DNA from: Capitella teleta
Taxonomy: Eukaryota > Annelida > Polychaeta > Capitellidae
Reading direction: 5' to 3'
NCBI GenBank assembly: GCA_000328365.1
Contig: KB310691.1
Span: forward strand, 407,580-471,579
Length of the DNA stretch: 64,000 nucleotides
Both the position numbers and the translations under genes were made by a program. Below, one piece after another: positions 61,601 through 64,000 of the stretch. Positions within the stretch are counted from its first letter, which is position 1, and each line of letters begins with the position of its first letter. The notes beneath the pieces are model-generated. The model was not told the DNA's origin and did not search any database. It saw only the letters and a list, made by a program, of their open reading frames with translations.

Positions 61601-63860
61601 ATTCAGGAATTTCGAGTAGTAGTGCATATAATATGGGTCATACGTTGTTACTTGATTAAAGCATAAGTATAAGTAATTAATGGGCTTACTTGAAACGAAG
61701 CGATGTTAATGCGTAGCTTAATAAAACGACAAAAGATGCCCGATGTAATGTGACTTTAACTCAACCGACCATGTGTATACCTTGGTCAGAATTCTTGAAT
61801 ATTGACAGATGGGATAAGTATATCCCCATAATTTTAAATGGTATGAAAATTATGTAGGATTTAGCTTCCATGTCCTTCGTGTAAGGTTGGGTGGCTGATG
61901 AATCAGGCAATATTATCAGCTGTCAGTTGTGTAGCACAATGGATCATAAGTAAGCATTGCGTGATCTGAATCGTTTAATATTCAATGGTTTGAGAATTAT
62001 GTAGGCTGTATTTAAAGGCCGTACATGTAATGTAAGGATGTTGTTGACGCAAGAAATATTATCAACATTGGAGATCAGTAGTGAGAGTGAGTAACGGATC
62101 AGAGCTAATAAGGTTAACTGTTAGTTGAGCTATGCTGAATGTAATTACAGGCCCACCATGTATTGTATTTACATTGATGAATCCAGCGGTATCATCGAAA
62201 ATGTAGGTGAGCATTGTAGTGTGAGTTGCGTAGCATAACGGATCATTTGTAAGCATTGATCTGAAATATGATATTATGAGAATTAGCCAGGATATTGGTA
62301 TAGGCCCTGCATTTATTATTGGGATATTGTTGTATTAACAATATAATCCATATTTACAGAGCAAGGTAGTGTGTCTTGAAGTACAATGGATCATAATTGA
62401 ATATTAAATGGGTCGTGGAGTAAATGGAGTCATATATGTGATACGATTACATGCCCTGCATGTAATGCAGGGATATGTTGATGAATCTAGCGATATGACC
62501 AACAGTGTAAATGTAGTTTGAGACTCGAAGCATAATGAATTACATGTTTTAAATAATCAAAGCTCTTGAATATTTACTTGTATGACAGTTACGTAATATA
62601 TAATTATAATGTATAGATACATAATTAAAATAATAAAAAATGTAGGTGATTGGTGTAGTGTGAGTTTTGTAGTATATTATATGCATTGAGTATAAAATGG
62701 TATGAGATTATTCGGAGTGTGATTATAACACCTTTGTGTATTTTAGAGATGTTGTTGAATGAAGCAAAGCAATTATACTAATAGATTTGCGTGTAGTGTG
62801 GGTTGTGTAGCATAATTGGTCTTGTGTTTGCAACGACTACAGTTCTTGATTATTGAATGGTAGAGTTATGCATGATATGATTGTAAGCTGTAAGCGTATT
62901 ATAGGGGTTGAATCATACAATAATTACAATCAAGAGTGTAGTTACGCAGTGTAGTGTATAGTCTGAGTTATGTAGCATAAAATGTCATGTGTATGCATTG
63001 TTCAGACGTTTTGAATTTTAAATGCTATGAGAATTATGTAAAATTATGTTGATGTGACAAGCCATGTTAGTGTAGTGTGAGTTGCGTAGCATAACGGACC
63101 ATGACCTAATAATCAACAATTTATAAATGTTCAATGTAATGACCACGTGTGTGTATTGGTCAGAAATAATTATATGAAAGCTGCGTACTCTTTATGAAAT
63201 GAAGAGACAATGATGTATCAATGTCCAATGTAGTAAAAGTTGTGTTGTGTAGCCTAATATAATTTATCACGTATTAGCGTTAATCAGAACTCCTGAATCT
63301 CAAATGACATGAGAGCTATGCAGGATGTAATTTTTGGTCCAATTTGATATGAAATCCAGGTGTTTTAATGATTCATATTATAATCAAGATCTAGGCGTTC
63401 AGTGAAACACCACCTATTCATGCATTCGCGTGTTCAGTGTAGTGCGAGTTTTGTAGCATAATGCATCGAAATTATACAGTGCTCCACAAGATGTTAGCTT
63501 AGAAAAGTAGCATGAATATTATTGATGGATCATGCAATGCTCGTGGCTCTGGGAGGGTGTGGGATGTGTGACACAATTTACGATGTATAAGTTACATCTT
63601 TTGGATGTGAAGATTTATGTGATATGTGTGGTATTATGGGTAATAATATCAAATCAATGATTTTGGATTGTTAGTGTAGTGTGTTCAATGTAATTAGTTG
63701 GGTAACAAATTTTTTTGCATGCATGATTAAAGGTGTTTTATATGTAATACGTGTTTTGTAGCATTATTGATCCTTCATGTATCGAAGGTTTTTGAAGTTT
63801 TAGGTGGCGTGAGTTGTGTAACATTATAGGTGTTAATTGTTAGGAAGTAATTAAAGTGAA
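61600..63860. repeat. Degenerate satellite-like tandem array
   Basis: The core gtgagttgtgtagcataa-tggatca recurs with changes near 61925, 62216, 62367, 62513, 62655, 62794, 62960, 63073, 63232, 63437, 63735 and 63805. Between cores other shared segments return in order: a TCAGAA..TTGAAT stretch, a GGTATGAGAATTATGTAGGAT stretch, and GATGTTGTTGATGAATC. The monomer is about 110-200 bp, mostly near 150. Copies are strongly diverged, so the array is old. It may run past the window end. Confidence 0.7.
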
Positions 63861-64000
63861 AAACAAAACTGGAGTATTAACTGTCCAACACTTGATTGGA
63901 AAATACGTTGTGCAACAAGTTAGTATTGATACTATAGCTCCTGTTTGAGTGAAATTCATCTGTTCATAGCGATCACAAATAGTTTTCATTAAAGATGCTT

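Overview
The window is nuclear DNA of an invertebrate animal. Genes are split by GT..AG introns, mostly about 50-90 bp with a few of 0.3-2 kb. Intergenic DNA is AT-rich, AATAAA signals follow the genes, and the products are animal-specific (SEA mucin, UNC93, SESTD1, CCDC141, titin). I cannot name the species. A run of 50 N at 51546-51595 marks a draft assembly. Exon limits below were read by hand from splice sites and checked for phase.

Four genes lie on the + strand. (1) 2-7784: the 3' part of a transmembrane mucin with three SEA + eight-cysteine modules, two Thr-rich repeat stalks, one membrane segment and a cytoplasmic tail. (2) 9481-11187: an UNC93-type membrane protein. (3) 14412-19873: a SESTD1 orthologue (Sec14 domain plus spectrin repeats). 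(4) 22754-59292: a giant gene of about 60 coding exons and roughly 8,100 codons. Its first part (22754 to about 30577) is a CCDC141-like spectrin-repeat protein. The same open frame continues into about 33 Ig domains matching the Z-disc and near-I-band end of titin, with Pro/Ser-Pro linkers, KPEVQ repeats and a 4.75 kb PEVK-like exon. 61.6-63.9 kb is a degenerate satellite-like array.

The main observation is the order SESTD1 - CCDC141 - titin, all in one direction. From memory this is the same order and orientation as in the human genome (chromosome 2q31). Here CCDC141 and titin are joined by in-phase exons with no intervening stop, so the locus can encode a spectrin-Ig-PEVK fusion. Signs of isoform control are visible: a homologous exon pair only 17 bp apart (probably mutually exclusive), a row of twelve short phase 2-2 cassette exons, a possible separate titin start near 35.8 kb, and a possible CCDC141-only end near 31.3 kb.

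Together the three linked genes would supply a lipid-binding Sec14-spectrin adaptor, a spectrin linker and an elastic Ig/PEVK filament, all cytoskeletal parts suited to contractile cells. The co-regulation is inference; the gene structures are read from the sequence.
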